Positions 44,864 to 58,200 are shown, numbered from the stretch's first letter. The stretch: DNA of 64,000 nucleotides from Choanephora cucurbitarum (GCA_025331435.1 JAIWNI010000041.1:184242-248241); one strand, 5' to 3'. A program made the numbers and translations. The notes: generated by a model not told the origin, from the letters alone.

Positions 44864-47564
44864 TTACAAAACAATTATAAATATTGTTTAGATGATTACA
44901 TAGTGATATAATCTTCGTTAGCCTAATATAGAATCATATACATTTCTTCTTTGCTACACGCAATTTCTCATCTGTTCCATTTAGTGATCGGACAGATTGA
45001 ACCACAATAAAGATGACCTTGACCACTATTACCACACTGAAAACTATTATTCTTAAAATTTACATTTTTCATTACTTTTAATGAGTTTTTCTTTCTCGGG
45101 CAAGAAAAGTTGTTTCCATACTACTTTTTGTTCTTTATCCCTTCCGTTTAAACATTGTTTAGCACTTTTGCATTTCTCGCACTTGACATTGTTAATCGAC
45201 ATGCACCGCTCTCGGTTTGTCATCTCTTCAACATCGTGTTTAGGTTAAGCCCAAAACATCGATAAACATTCCTGTGCAGTAACAAATCGTCTATAGTCAA
45301 CAATAACAACTTATAGATGCAGATTGAAAAGTTGCAAACTAATAACAGATCTTATGCTTAGTTGGAACAAGTCATTGGATTACCCAGATAAACGGTTAAA
45401 TGCGAGCCATGTCCTTCAGCAAATCACATATCCCCTCCAAAGTACACGATATATACAAAACAGTCTTCACTGGCTCTTCGTCGTCTACCATAAATATCAT
45501 AATCTTATAATAGTACAATAAGACATATAGTCTTGTGGATAGTAGAAGTCATATTCTATTTTTTGAAGCAGAGCTTGAGAGAAGATGAGCTTTTTTCCTT
45601 AAGAGGAGATAGTCTGATATCAACTTGGCTTATAGAAGCAACAACTCATTCCATTTAAACTGAAGAGTTTATCGCTCTGGAAGTTCATGTTTCTCTGATC
45701 AAATAGCTTTGTGTATGTGGAAAGGATCAAAGTTAACTGGTCAATTGTATTTTTGATGTTCATCATCTAAAAGGAATTAACCATTGTCGAGACTTCATTG
45801 TTTTCGCTCTTGTCTTTCAATAATTTTCTATATACGAATTATGTTTACACTATCACATTTTATAGATTAGCTGAATCAAGGATGTCGGTAGTAGGCTTTG
45901 TTATTACACCCCAAGCTAATTTAAAAAGTATCATTGTATGTTTTTGCGATGAGACTAAGTCTAACTAAATAGAAAGTTAAGATGTTGGAAAGCCAGATAC
46001 GTCGATGCAGTTTATGATGTTACGTGAAATCAATACTATATTCTTCGGCTCAGACAATCTTGTTTATATGCTCAGAATAAATAATACTTTAGCTACAACT
46101 AATTAGAATAAATGCAATGGACTCAAAAGTGAACTAAAAGATTGTGCATTTAATTTAATCTAAAGAAGATACTTGAGAATTATAGATTATTGCGGGTTTA
46201 TTCTAAAAGCAAAAGGTTGGAACGAAACATTAAGCATAAAAAGTAGCCGAGTAACTAAGTGAGGGCTATCAATATATATAATGTATAATTTTGTCAAAAA
46301 CAAAAATATACATGGCTGATAAAGGTGGATTTAAATATGAATTCGACTTCAAATCTTAAGTATATCAGCAGCTTTGTTTCTCTCAAACAGCAATACTTTG
46401 TAATTTTTTTTTGCAAACATGTTTTTAGTAAACGGTTTTTCTTTTCATGTATTTTGCATCAAATTCATCTTTAATTCCTCTTAACCGAAAAAACATATGA
46501 ATGGCATTTACAAGTAGCCGCGTATAATACTCATTTTATGTACAAGCCTTATTTTTCAATTCGTTTCTCTTTTTTCTTCAACACAATTATTTTCGAATAC
46601 CTTTTGTGTATTTTTCACCAGTCTCTATTTTTAATATGAACGCTGATAGTAGATTGTTTTGAGATATATAATAAACATATTCAAAGAGCAACTTGCAGAG
46701 TAACTTCTAAAGCGCATTGTGCAACTGCTTGTCAGCAATTCATTCTGGCTTATCAGATAAAATGGTTTTGCTCTATTTAAGATTTTGAGATTTAGTAAAA
46801 CCAAAGGCTTTTTTTTATTTTGTATTAGAACAGCATTATAGATTAAATGTGGTAGACTCAATTAAAACGGGTCTTTCGCAACTAATCATAAGTCTCCCTA
46901 CCCGTTTGCGTCGTACTGCTTGCTTCAATTAAAAGATCTCATATAAAATTTATATCAAACATTAATACTATGTATTAACAAGTATACTATAGAACAAATC
47001 CGGGCATAAAGTTTGAAGAGCTGAAAAAAGCAATATCTTAGGACTATGTCATATGGACCCGGTGGTCAGCGACTGATGTTATGGGTCCGCCATAATCGAC
47101 ATGTATGAAGCTAATCATTAGCAACAAAGAAAAAGAGCGACGCATACAAACACACGTCTTGTCTGACACTGTCTTTATTTTTTCATGCAAGACCACCAAC
47201 CATAGCATAAATGTCTATATGATAGGGATTTTATCATAATACCATATTTCTCGCAGATATACTGGCTATGATAATTGTCATGAGATGATTTAAATGCTAA
47301 TAGTATGGTAAGAAGACAATGAAAGTAATCAAAGCAACAGCTAATTCTAAATAGTGGCGGAATTGTTGATGGGTGAATCTATTCGACGCGTTTTCTAGAT
47401 GTCACTATTACAGCTAGCAACGGTACTCTAATCATACTAAAATACGGCTTATAATTTAGAAATAAATATTATAAAGACAATGAAACCAATTTTATTTTCT
47501 TTGATTTGTAAATCGATACTTTTTTATTGCTACTTAGTATAAGTATATACATCAGACTATATCC
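44864..47564. other. Intergenic, no gene recognised
   Basis: AT-rich. Frames such as 45324-45521 and 46631-46861 (minus) are short and without domains or splice support. Confidence 0.45.
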
Positions 47565-47606
47565 AGATACTTGACACCAGATACTTGACACCAGATACTT
47601 GACTCC
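47565..47606 (+). repeat. 14-bp tandem repeat, three copies
   Basis: Three consecutive near-perfect copies of CCAGATACTTGACA. Confidence 0.85.
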
Positions 47607-47610
47607 AATT

Positions 47611-49579
47611 AGATCATACTCGCTTACATCATTTACCTAGTTACCATCCTATTGTCAGCCTTTGGTTTCGCTTTCTGTTTTACGGAAAGCTACTCACAGG
47701 AGTAGCCGCGTGAAGGCAGCTGACCATGTACTCCCACACCAACCTCCATCCAGGCCTCTGCTCTCCACTGGCAGCAGCTAGCACAAGACTTCGACAATTA
47801 AAGTGCATTACTAGGACATGGCTGTCAAAACCCGCATCATCGAATGGTGACGTCTACTATGGCGCACTCAGTTAGCGGACCGGCCTCGCACAACCATAGA
47901 TGATGGAGCCATGAACATTCTAGCGAGAGTGACAGCCGCCGTTCGTGATCAAAAGGTGAGAAAAGACAACCTATAGGGCCTTTAGTACAGAGCCACGTAA
48001 AAGCAAGAGACAAAAAGTGATTGCTGTGCTTACTTTTTCCCATAATATTTCCGGGCCTTCTTAGATTGGTGAAAGTTGTGCAGGACTTATAGAAGGAAAG
48101 AAAGAAGAAGAGAAAGGAAAGTACAACTTACCTTGACGCGAAGAATAGACAAAATAAAAGAAAGAAAAATAGAACAGTGAAAGAAAATGAGGATAGCGAA
48201 AGAAAGAAAAAATTGGAAAAAAAGAAAAGAGAGGAAAATGAGTCAAAAGAGGAATAAGGAGGATGACGCGACTGATTTTTTTATTTGATTTGGCAGCAAC
48301 GATTTAGCCTAAATGAGCCAATGGAATGAACGCTTCTGACTTTTGACTTTTGGACGACCGATATCAATAGTAAAAAGCAAGATATATGCATCTTAAATAC
48401 TCATCGCTTGGTAATTAGATCTTAAAGCTACGAGAAAATGAGAGGGAAAGAACAAACAATACCACAGTCGACTGGTATATGAAAATAAGTGCATATCAGG
48501 CAAGAGTCATCATAGAATAGTGTATGCATAGATTTTAAGAGATGCTACGAAGAGTATAAGCCCGAAAGCAAATTAACGGCTGAATAGACTATTATCAGGC
48601 AAATGGCCAAATAACAAGTCAGAATTCACTGGAAGTGTAAGTCATATCGAGATGATAAGGTATAAAGTCTTTCGTAGACAGTATGCTATAGTACAAACAA
48701 CTAGCAACACAATGAAAAATAAAAAGATAGAAAAAGAAGTACCAGGCAAAAAAAATATGGCCAATATATACTGATCGAATATCTTTTATTGTCCAAGGCA
48801 ATACTGATACTGTTATGATACTATAACGTAAAGTAATATGTGCTCCAATACAGTAACATGCATTGCAACTACCACTCTGGTCATTTTGTCTTACAACATG
48901 TTTCAACAATTTGTGCTCGTCAGTCTAAGGTATAATGTAGTTACAGTGCACAATTCACTTGCATCTAGTGTAGTCTGTATAAGCTGATCTATAGTGCAAT
49001 CCAAAATGTCGATCAAAAGTACACGACCATACGGATACACTTTCATCCCCATCAACAACATGACATGCATGATACTTTTGTCAGTGATGTGTCCAAACAA
49101 CGGCTCAACAAATAAAGCTAGAGAAGCAAGTCCTTTTTTGTTCTTGTGTCAGCCATGTTGCTATCCATACTCATATATGTTCATCTATATTAGCTAGTTA
49201 TATTGTATTTCCTTACATGATATGTGCAATGGACATTCTGTGCAAACAACTAGTTACCTGCATGTCTCTGATCTGGATTTACCATCGTCACTCTCTTTAC
49301 CTGCAATACAATGTATCCCTGATTACAGCTTGTTGTTAGCTATATTGTCTTTGTTTCTCGTGCATTCATTGCCAAGCTGTGTACTCACAACTGTCTACAC
49401 TTGACAATCCTTTTGTGTATACACCGTATCGCCATCTTGACACACATCATCCAAGGCATGCATTCCTCTCTCTTTTTCTTTTAGTTTTGCTGTTATGACT
49501 TGTGACATACCTATGTGCATGCAACACTTACGCTTTGTATATGTATTCCAGCTTACAGATCAGTGCCTGTCATGGACTC
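47611..49579. other. Intergenic with a GC-rich island
   Basis: 47.69-47.96 kb is GC-richer than the surroundings. A short plus-strand frame, ILARVTAAVRDQK, ends at a possible donor AAG|GTGAGA near 47956, which might be a first exon, but I could not follow it. 48.06-48.25 kb is a purine-rich GAAAG tract. The rest shows no gene. Confidence 0.35.
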
Positions 49580-49708
49580 ATGTTGGTCCTCACTCTGACC
49601 AGGATCTTGCCATCTGGTGTCATCACAAAGGTTGAGCTAGCCTAAAAGAAAAGTGGTCAGCGCTTTCTGTGTGTGACCCTGACTCAACATGACTTACTAT
49701 GACTGTTG

Positions 49709-49717
49709 TATATAAAG
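49709..49717 (+). promoter_or_regulatory. TATA box conserved in repeat U
   Basis: TATATAAAG here and TATAAAG at about 60356 in the other copy, both upstream of the conserved AAACTCCGTCGGA block. Conservation in diverged copies suggests promoter use. Confidence 0.4.
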
Positions 49718-49860
49718 GGCTGGTTAAAGTAAAAGAAAGCTATGTCAGAACTGCCATAGGCAGGAAAAAAGACAAACACGCACTGAAACTCAAAATCAAA
49801 CTCCGTCGGAAATTAAAATAACAGCCCAGCAGATTACAGTGTTGTGTAACTGACAACGAC

Positions 49861-50145
49861 ATGATCGTGTCTTCCGGAAGCTCTGATGAGCTGAAGCAAA
49901 AGCAAGACAATGATATACTAGTGTTAAGCAGTACAAGTAGAGTAGCAAGACAAAGCAAAAAGGAGGATAAGAAGAAGAAGAAAAAAGAAAAGTTAGCCCA
50001 AAGGATTAGATGTTTGAGCGGATCCCCGATCAGGTCAATGACGGATCCCAGAGTGCGGGTTGCTCGAATGCAGAACTTGTCAGTGGTATACGTCAGAGAT
50101 GCGAGAGTCAGAGTAAAGCAGCATGAGCAACGAAAAGGGTTGTGA
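49861..50145 (+). CDS. Possible 94-residue Lys/Arg-rich protein in repeat U
   Basis: ATG frame of 94 residues. A Ser/Asp-rich start (SSGSSDELKQKQDND) is followed by KKEDKKKKKKEK, a strong nuclear-type basic run, and an Arg/Val-rich end (RVRVARMQNL). A TATA box lies about 145 bases upstream. A short upstream ATG (ATGTCAGAACTGCCATAG) encodes only four residues. In the second copy of U the same position reads ATGATGTGA, a stop after two codons, so the frame is not conserved between copies. It may be a live gene with a pseudogene relative, or chance. Confidence 0.35.
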   Translation: MIVSSGSSDELKQKQDNDILVLSSTSRVARQSKKEDKKKKKKEKLAQRIRCLSGSPIRSMTDPRVRVARMQNLSVVYVRDARVRVKQHEQRKGL

Positions 50146-50454
50146 AAAAGAAAAGAAACCTGTGAAACAAGAAACCATCACAGTCTCATGGGTTACAAAT
50201 GAGGATAGGTGAAAGTGATGGCAACGCATGGAGTCATGTAGGAGATGTAACTAGTAGTTTAGGGTTAACAAGCATGATAATGCGAATTGTCTAGACGAGT
50301 TAAAAATGCGGTGAGAAAGAAGTAACATAATTTGAAAATAATTGAATCTAATTGGGACACTTGGATCCAGTGAGGTACATCATGATGATTAGAGACATTT
50401 CATTGACGGATGATAAAGGTATTCGCGCATACATATGATGAAATCAATAACCAT

Positions 50455-52700
50455 ATCGTGCTAGAACAAGGATCAATGAAGCATCATTCATTGTAACAAC
50501 AGTCTTGACCTTACTTTGTCCAGAATAGCTGCTTTCAGAGATTGACTCGAATGGTGTCAGCCATATATGTATATAAAGCCAGTTTACCGTTTCGTATTTT
50601 GAAGCATACTATTGAACTCAGGTGCTTTGATCAATCACTAGTCGACTAAACCAGTATCTATTGTGACCGTATCAGCAGTACAGAATATGTTGTCGAGAAG
50701 ATCTCAGCAATGACATTCAAATACAATAGAGTAGGCCGCTCACTTAAGCTTGTTTCATTTACAGGTTTACACATTATAACGGCAATATTTTTAAAGATAT
50801 AAACACTCTCAGATAAAGCAAGAATAACAATGAGACTACAAAGAATAATGAAATGACATAGAACAATAAAGCCATAAAAACAATGAAACCTACAACTAAA
50901 ATGAATACAATGAACAAAATGACTACAATGAAACTAAAAGACTCATGTAAAACAGTGAGCGTACATGAATTATCAAAGTAATAATTTGTGCTGAAATTAG
51001 TCAGAGCAATATCGAACACACAAGTATTGAGTTTAGATAGTAAGAGGACTAGATGTCATATCACATACTATAGTAAGCAACATGAACTCTATTATGTTAT
51101 TTCAACCAAACATGCATATACAACTGGATGAAGTGTATGGTCAGAAGTTCATAAATCACAGGGTTGGTAGAAGGCTAAGACAGTAAATATGTAGTTTATA
51201 ATCATGCTAATTGCGGTGACTACAGCATAACTTCTGTACAAACATAGTTATTCACCGTTGTTAGCTTGTTATAAAGACATGTCATAAGATCTGTTGAGCT
51301 ATCTGCTATTGACAAATATCAATGGTTTTTATATATAAACACCTGTCATCTCAAACAAGAGCCATCCAGTAACCAATAAAGACAATAACTGCGTTGCTTA
51401 CTCTAATTGATCATCTGGATACAAACGATGGTCATCAGTGCGTATCAATCAATCGACTGGCTAAGCCTACCACCAACCTAGCAACTGTCCTTATGCTAGT
51501 GTGGTTTCTGAAGCATTCTGAACACTTCCCGCATAATATTAAGGATATGTTAGATTAGTGACCATGATATGTTCTATAAAGTTTTTCGCGACTCACTAAC
51601 AAAAAGCACCAAGTCATTATTTTGTTACAAAAAACAGAAAAGATTTACTTTCTGAACAAATTAGGAACTATTTTCCTGAAAAAAGAAGGTCCTTAGGGCC
51701 TATTTATAAAGTCAAAAGCTATTCTAGGGTCATGAAAAGTGGAAAATATCATAAATGGTATCTCTAAACAGATTTTGCAGACATGTTATTTTACCTATCT
51801 CATGAAGACTATTCAGCATAACAATTTGGCCTAATTTGCAGCGGCTTGATTAAATTAAACACTAGACAAACTACATCTTTAAACGGCATTTTCTCCACAT
51901 CTATACATCTGTATGCAACTCTACAGAATCGTAAAAAATACAGCGGAGCTTTCTCTTTCAGATGGTGTACAAAACGTATTTGGTCATTTTTGAGGGCCAT
52001 TCAAGGCTTTTTAAAAGGGTCCATTTAGGGTCGAATGAGAGCTTTTGAGTTATAAGGGGGATTATAGCCGCTGATTGGATAAATTTCAACATCACTGCAT
52101 GAAATATAAACTTTAACTGTTCACACTGATTTGGTTGTGCGTGGTAGTAATGCTTTTGTATTTGTTGAATTAGTCAGTATTCCAATAAAATACAAGAACA
52201 TTTCTAATCATTATCTTTTAATCTGACACGGCTGCATAAACAAGCCAGTCATTAGTTAAGTGCCAAAGGCGAAATCAAACGGCATTACAGAGCAGGCTGT
52301 TCTGCAACACAAGAATTGGACGTCAATACCTGTTGATTAGTGTTACAATCAAATGGGATATGAGTCTTGTTCTGGGTAGACTGGATACAGTCATCCCTCG
52401 AACTTATGGAACGAAATATAGGGAACAATTTTGATTTAGGGAACGGTCTTGGGGAAACCAAATTTTGTTTAAGGCTGAACATTTCCTGATATTTCTTTGA
52501 GAAATAAGGAACGACTTTGATTTAGGGAACGGTGTTGAGAGAACCAAGAGCGTTCCCCAAATTAGAGGATGACTATATTGAAAAATATAGTTATAGTTAG
52601 ACAAGAAAAAAAAAGTCGGTAATTACTTTTTTGTAAATCAAGGTTAACATTATCTGATCACTCAACCCCAAATCATGCTTTTCTTTTTTCTTTGTATTTT
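50455..52700 (+). repeat. Dispersed repeat R, copy C
   Basis: Same orientation as copy A and clearly diverged from it. Homology with copy D (inverted) continues past the MITE at 52388 directly into the Tc1 transposase relic, so in C and D the R repeat and the Tc1 sequence form one unit. Confidence 0.72.
52388..52575. mobile_element. 188-bp pogo-type MITE inserted in repeat R copy C
   Basis: Ends are CAGTCATCCCTCGAACTTAT and, as reverse complement of the right end, TAGTCATCCTCTAATTTGGG, flanked by TA on both sides (52386-52387 and 52576-52577). The motif GATTTAGGGAACGGT recurs internally, linking it to the element at 41.0 kb. Copy D of R lacks it, giving an independent empty site near 63070. 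Confidence 0.78.
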
Positions 52701-53660
52701 CATAAAAGTAACACAACATGTCTTACTGAAGCATGAAAACCAGGATTTTTGATGCTGATTTTGCTGAAATGATTCAACTCATCAACAAGTCTTACAAGGT
52801 CTTGGAGTTTCACTTTCAGATGTAGATAGAATAATTGGAGACTAATGAACTTGCGGTACTGTTAATGACAGAAATGTACTGAAAAAGCCAGATAGTGCTT
52901 GGATCTAGCAAGAGACACTTTTTGTGTATAGTCGAAAGCAGTCAAGTGGCAACTGCAACAGATATTTGGACTTAGATATCCTTTTTGGTGCAGTATTTGG
53001 CTTGTATGAAGGCATCGAAATTATAGCAAGCGAGACTAGAGAGATGCCGTTATAAAGCATTCTTTGAATAACAAGCATAAGAAACCGAAGTATCAGTTTG
53101 CCAAAGAGGATTTATATTGGATTATGGATCAGTAAAGGTAGTATGAACAGAAGAGTTCAACATTCTGATTGGAGCAACCGTCAAAAAGAAGAACATATAT
53201 AGGCAATGTTTTGAGAAGTGCATACAGGGTTGCATGAGAGCATTGTATAAAAGTGGCAGGATCTCAATAATAATTTGGGGCGTTATTTATGAAAGAAGCA
53301 AGTCTTCTTTAATGATTATCCACAAAGATTAGCTTTCAAAGCACTTTGGATGTTATTATAATGAAAGGCGGTGGGTCAACCCATCAAGTCAAATCTGCTG
53401 AAGCCTATCGAAAATCTCATGGGATCACAAAGAGAAAGTGATCTGTTTAATCACTAGATCCAAATCCAACCAAGAGCATCCAGTCTATCATGAAGAAGCA
53501 ATTTTACAGAAATTGGCTTACTCATAGAAGCTCAATTACTGCGAATGTACTCTTGAAGATTGTTGAAAGCAACCTTGAGAGAAACTTTATCGATTAATCT
53601 GTTGGAAGCATAATCAAGCGCATGTAGTTGCTCTATAATGACAAGGCTAACCTAATGAAA
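52700..53660 (+). pseudogene. Tc1-type transposase pseudogene
   Basis: Fragments in shifting frames align in order with Tc1 transposases. A helix-turn-helix-like LQGLGVSLSDVDRIIG near 52795 is followed by LNNKHKKPKYQFAKEDLYWI near 53070, a GGGSTH piece near 53370, SLDPNPTKSIQSIMKKQF (the DPNPIE-type motif) near 53455, and SVGSIIKRM near the end. Many stops and frameshifts. The catalytic acidic residues cannot be placed with confidence. It adjoins repeat R copy C and has a homologue beside copy D. Confidence 0.68.
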
Positions 53661-54453
53661 TACCAGCTGCTTTACATATTATACTCTACTTTATGTTTTT
53701 TTTAATATGTTTAATTTACTTTGCGATATTGCGCTCTAGAAGAGATGTGTAAAGGAAGAGGTATGTGTTATACATAATATGACACAGGCAAATGTACTAT
53801 TCAATTTTTATTTTAAAGAGATCATGTCAGTCATTATGTTATCACACTTTTTTTTTCATCTTATTATACATGTTATCGTTCACTAATATACTGCTCTGTA
53901 GAGATTTTTGACTGATGTGTGTAATGTTTTACGGCACTTTGTTCAGTTAGGTTCCATATTGTACTGAATGAAGCATGATTGATACTTGATATATTATTTG
54001 TTGCATTTACGAGCATCCATAGTCAAGAATTGTGATTGATATAAACCAAATTTTTGCTACTTATCGCCGCTCTATATGCGAATATCAGGTCTTGCGCATT
54101 GTAATTTGTTAATATAGGTTGACTTGAGAAATAAGTTGCTTTTTTAATTATTTGTTATGACAAAATCACAGTTTGAATAACCTATAATGCCGAGATTTTA
54201 CTATATTAATTTTGTTACCTTACATTTGCAAAATAGACGAAAGACGATAGTATGTTTGACAACCACTGGCATGATGTAAATAAAAATAAGGTTGATCAAT
54301 TTGAACTTGTTCACAAATGAAGGTTTCCAAACTAGACTAAACAAAACAAGTATTAAAAAAAACAGTCAAGACACTAAATAGTCTTATAAAAACGTATTCT
54401 AAATCATTTCCAGCTCATGAATACCCTTGAATGTTTGAGCCATTTAAAATAAC
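53661..54453. other. Intergenic, no gene recognised
   Basis: AT-rich. May include the 3' terminal region of the second Helentron, but the terminal sequence shared by the other two copies is not evident here. Confidence 0.4.
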
Positions 54454-57010
54454 CTATTGATAAATGACGTATAGAGGATCTTGACTAATTTTTATGTAAG
54501 ATGTACATATTCCATCAGTTTCTAATTTTAAGTTGGTGATAATGTTGTCGACGAGATTTTCATGTTTTGTTGTATTCTTAGTGTTGAGTGGTAGCGCTGG
54601 TTTGGGATTGAACTTGTTAAAAGAGTTTGAAAACAATTTAGGAGTCGACATGAAACATGTATTGAGATCGCCTTCTAAAATGACATTTTTACGTCTGTTG
54701 ATAAGAAACCGTTCAAAAAACTCTTTAAGAGTATTCTCATCAGCTTTTGCGGAAATGTATATACATAATGTTATTACGCTTCTGGATTCAAATTAAAAAA
54801 TGAATATGAAGTCATCATCAGCTAAGTTTAATACTTCCATCGTTGACAAATCCTACAAAGCCATTGATTTTTCTTTATTTTTTACATCTAAAAAAGAGCG
54901 ATAGTGCCGAGTTCTTTGTCTTTGCACATTTAACCGACCTACAATTTTGAAATCATCAATGTTAATTAAAGTGGTGTCGAGGGTGCAAGTTTCTGTCACG
55001 AGAATAAAGTCACCAGCAGCGAATACTGAATCATTACAGACAACCTTCAGATGAGTACTGTAGCTTTGTACATTATGAAGTATCCGTTGTGAGGTACGTC
55101 TTTATCAAAGGCGAAAAAACGATCCCACTAATCAGACCTGATAATGTTTATGAACCTCCTTCACTAAAAAAAACTCTACTTTAGGTGGCAAAGTAGACTT
55201 AAGCCTCTGACTAAGTTAAAATATAGACCAGAGACATTGATGGCTTTCAACAAGCAACAAACATCATCGGCATTGACTAAATCATCTCTTTTTGACCTGT
55301 TGAACTGACCAAGTCCAACAATACTTTTTTGTATGTCTCTTTTCGACTTTTGTATACTGTCAAGGCTTCTATGACAACAACAGGGAATTGTGTTTTGGAT
55401 AACTTCAACATAGTAGCTCTTTGGCTTTGAATCAATGAGAAAGTAGAGCCGATAGGCATCCAAGTAGACAGAATGTTTATGCGTCGAGCATGAGTACAGT
55501 TTAATCTCCCTGGGTTCTCTCCGGCTTTTCTTACTTTCCGTCTTAGGCCAGATCCTCAGAGATTTTGCTGCTGTTGATTCAATTGATTCGGTATAACCAA
55601 AATCACCTCTTTTTAAGATGCCGTTGGAACAATGTACAAGGCCATCTAAAACATCTAAGTTATCGGTAAGCATGTAATTTGCAACAATTACAAGCAGCAA
55701 TTCAAAGGACAAGCTAATTGTTTTTGAAAGCTGATAATTGAAATCCTTTTCAATATTCAATAGACTTTTTGTAACATTACAATTGTCTCCTCTACCTGGT
55801 TTTGAAGAGTTCAATGTTTATAGCTGTCATAGTGCTTCTTACCAAATTATCAAACGCTTGAACAAAAGCAACATCATCCCTCAATCTTATGATGGCATTC
55901 AAGTAACGCATTTTGAATGAAGGACACAAGCTATGGCATCAAATCTGCTTGAGCTCATCGCTTTTAGAAGGAACGTAAGTTGGCATGTCATGTACAGAAG
56001 AAATTGTCAAAAGTTTTCAAACATCAAGACATGCTTGCCTCCAAAGGGTATTCTGTGTTGCAGATATATCGCAAACGCTGGTTAATACACATAAATAGTT
56101 TTGCACTGGCCATACTTATTTCATTAATAATGATTACAGTGGTAGCCCGATTTGAGCATGATGATTTTAAAGCTTCGTGTGTTATATTTATAGTGATGTT
56201 TCATTCCACACATAGTAAAAAAACTTTAAAAGTACAATCAGAGCGCAGCATGTTAAAGGAAATCGTAGGTTGCTTGCCAAATTCCCTGTTTCTCAAACAA
56301 GTATGATGCATGAAGCTTACAAAATTATTATGCTTAAATCGGGGTACCACTGTAATCGAGATTTACTCAGAGTAGCACGAAAAATGTTAGATATACCTGC
56401 TGGTAACTCTTGTAATTCATTTTTTGTTCAAAAGAAGCTTAAATGTACAATGCAGAGTGGCACCTCTAACATTGAATGCAGCTTTAACTGTTTGAGCGCA
56501 AAACATAAAAGAATTGCTATTCAAGCCGCAATCAATGTCCTGGCCAAAATGCCTAATCAGTGATTTATGCATGTGGCTTAAAAAAAAAGCTCTTGTCAGC
56601 TTTAGATCCATCAGTAATAAAAGGCCTAAAAAGATCTTCTTTTCTGTGCTTTATGCTATTGTTGGTATAGTCCGAAGCATCTCTTTGCTCAACATCAAGT
56701 ACTGATACCATGGATTAAAACTGTTCCTTTGGTATGATATCTGGCCATGAACAATCTATTAGACCTGATGTTGATGCGCTTGTTTTACTACTGAAGCTAG
56801 CATCAATGCAAAGCTCATCATTCATGTTAGCTTCGCCGTCTTCAAGCATTAAATACATCGAGAAGCTATTGATGATATCCCTGAATTTTTCGAACTGTCT
56901 TCAGCTTGTCAAATACTACACTGATTATATAAATAATCTTGAGGAGATAATTATATACAAGCTTTTCTTAAGCTTTCTATATCGCTATCAAACGACGTTG
57001 TAAACTCTCT
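54454..57010 (-). pseudogene. Second Helentron relic (helicase plus endonuclease)
   Basis: Homologous in order to the large Helentron but much older. From 5' to 3' on the minus strand: LYL-type start (YLMLEDGEANMNDE) near 56.84 kb, a degenerate Walker A (GSKADKS) near 56.61 kb, VKAAFNVRGATLHCTF near 56.46 kb, a Walker B with Asp changed to Asn (IIINEIS) near 56.13 kb, NYMLTDNLDVLDGLV near 55.67 kb, and the EEP endonuclease at 54454-55095. The endonuclease keeps HNVQSYSTHL, VTETCT (the Glu is retained) and ILEGDLN (near 54670), but its SDH motif reads KISQDP. No Rep domain is found upstream of 57 kb. Frames overlapping on the plus strand are shadows. Confidence 0.7.
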
Positions 57011-58200
57011 CACTGAATTGTTGTCTTCAGCTTGATAATCTTGAAAGATCGATTGGCAGTCCTTCTTTTCTATTCCTTCAACCTTATCATAATGAAAATA
57101 TAGAGCATTGCTTGTTCTTTCAAATGTAGTTTGCTATTTTCCACTAGCTTATATTAAATACTCGTAGCGAAAGGGATCTCGCCATCAGAAGCCATCTCAC
57201 AAACTAAAGTTAGTGCGCAAGCGTATGACACTACCCATTTACACTGATCACTGTCTTGGTCTTTCTATAACGCAAAACAATAAAAGAAGTTTAGACAAGC
57301 ATCAATTAAAAAGAACCAAGAAAACAATATTGAGTCCTTGGCTATTTCCTATTTTGGAAGCGGAGCACAAAAGTAGTCACGGTAGGCATAAGCTGCAGCC
57401 AAACGACAAAGCTCTATCGATAGTCCCCTTTCTCATCATAAGTCCAACTAAATCAATACAACTTGATGAAAGGAATGTGTTGACCAACAAAAGTTATTTT
57501 CTTTAACTGTCTCTCGCACTTTGGCACTAAAGCCAAAAAGTGAAAGATCTGCCATCCGCATGGACAAGATGATCTCACAGATCTTGTCTTGACTTGTGAA
57601 GCAAATGTACTGTCTTAGTTGATGCAAATTTTGCTGCAAAGAGATGTTTGACTGTTATTTATCAGCCTTATGTGTATACACAATCAAAGCATGTTGAATT
57701 TGAAGTTAGCTCACAACACTTCTAAAAAAATCATTTTATAGCACTTATCTTTTTTAATTTTTTTCCTTTGCATAATTTTGCAGTAAGCACTAACCTTCGC
57801 AAAGGCTTATAATATCAGATTTTTTTCCCTCTGCATATGTACGTATTATTTGTAAAGATTACTAGCATGAAATACCCTTATTTTACTATTCTTCGCTAAA
57901 TTGTCCGGAATAACCTCTGATAATTATTATTTGTATGCATCTTTAATATATGTATATTTTTGCTCTACAACATATAAAACTGAGTAGCCAAATTGGAGTC
58001 CATCTTTTTCCTTCCAAATCTTGTTGTTCCTCTTTTCTTCTATTTTCATGTTACTGAATAATTTACTTTGGACAGGAAGGGCGACAAGGTGAGAGATATG
58101 ACACTTTAAATTTACTTTTTTGTATTTGCCGTATATCTCTCACGTGCATTTTTTTTCACTATCAGCTCATTCTCACACCCTGTTGATAGCCCTCACACGC
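57011..58200. other. Unclassified region upstream of the second Helentron relic
   Basis: Overlapping frames at 57213-57506 (plus) and 57448-57639 (minus) are both open. The plus one lacks obvious domains and has a Lys/Arg/Thr-rich centre (KHQLKRTKKTILSPWLF). The minus one does not match the large Helentron. Neither is called. The remainder is AT-rich. Confidence 0.3.

Larger units (their letters stand above)
49580..50330 (+). repeat. Dispersed repeat U, copy 1
   Basis: Homologous over about 700 bases to 60215-60900 in the same orientation. Shared landmarks are GATCTTGCCATC(T/A)GG, TATAAAG, AAACTCCGTCGGA and AATGACGGATC. The presence of a TATA box and, in this copy only, an ATG frame (49861-50145) suggests a duplicated gene with its promoter, or an element carrying one. 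Confidence 0.6.

Noticed and set aside
48061..48246. 61-codon minus-strand frame, Phe/Ser-rich
   Set aside because: Reads a GAAAG purine tract in antisense. Low complexity explains it.
56270..56563. 97-codon plus-strand frame
   Set aside because: Antisense to the helicase part of the second Helentron relic, whose homology on the minus strand is clear.
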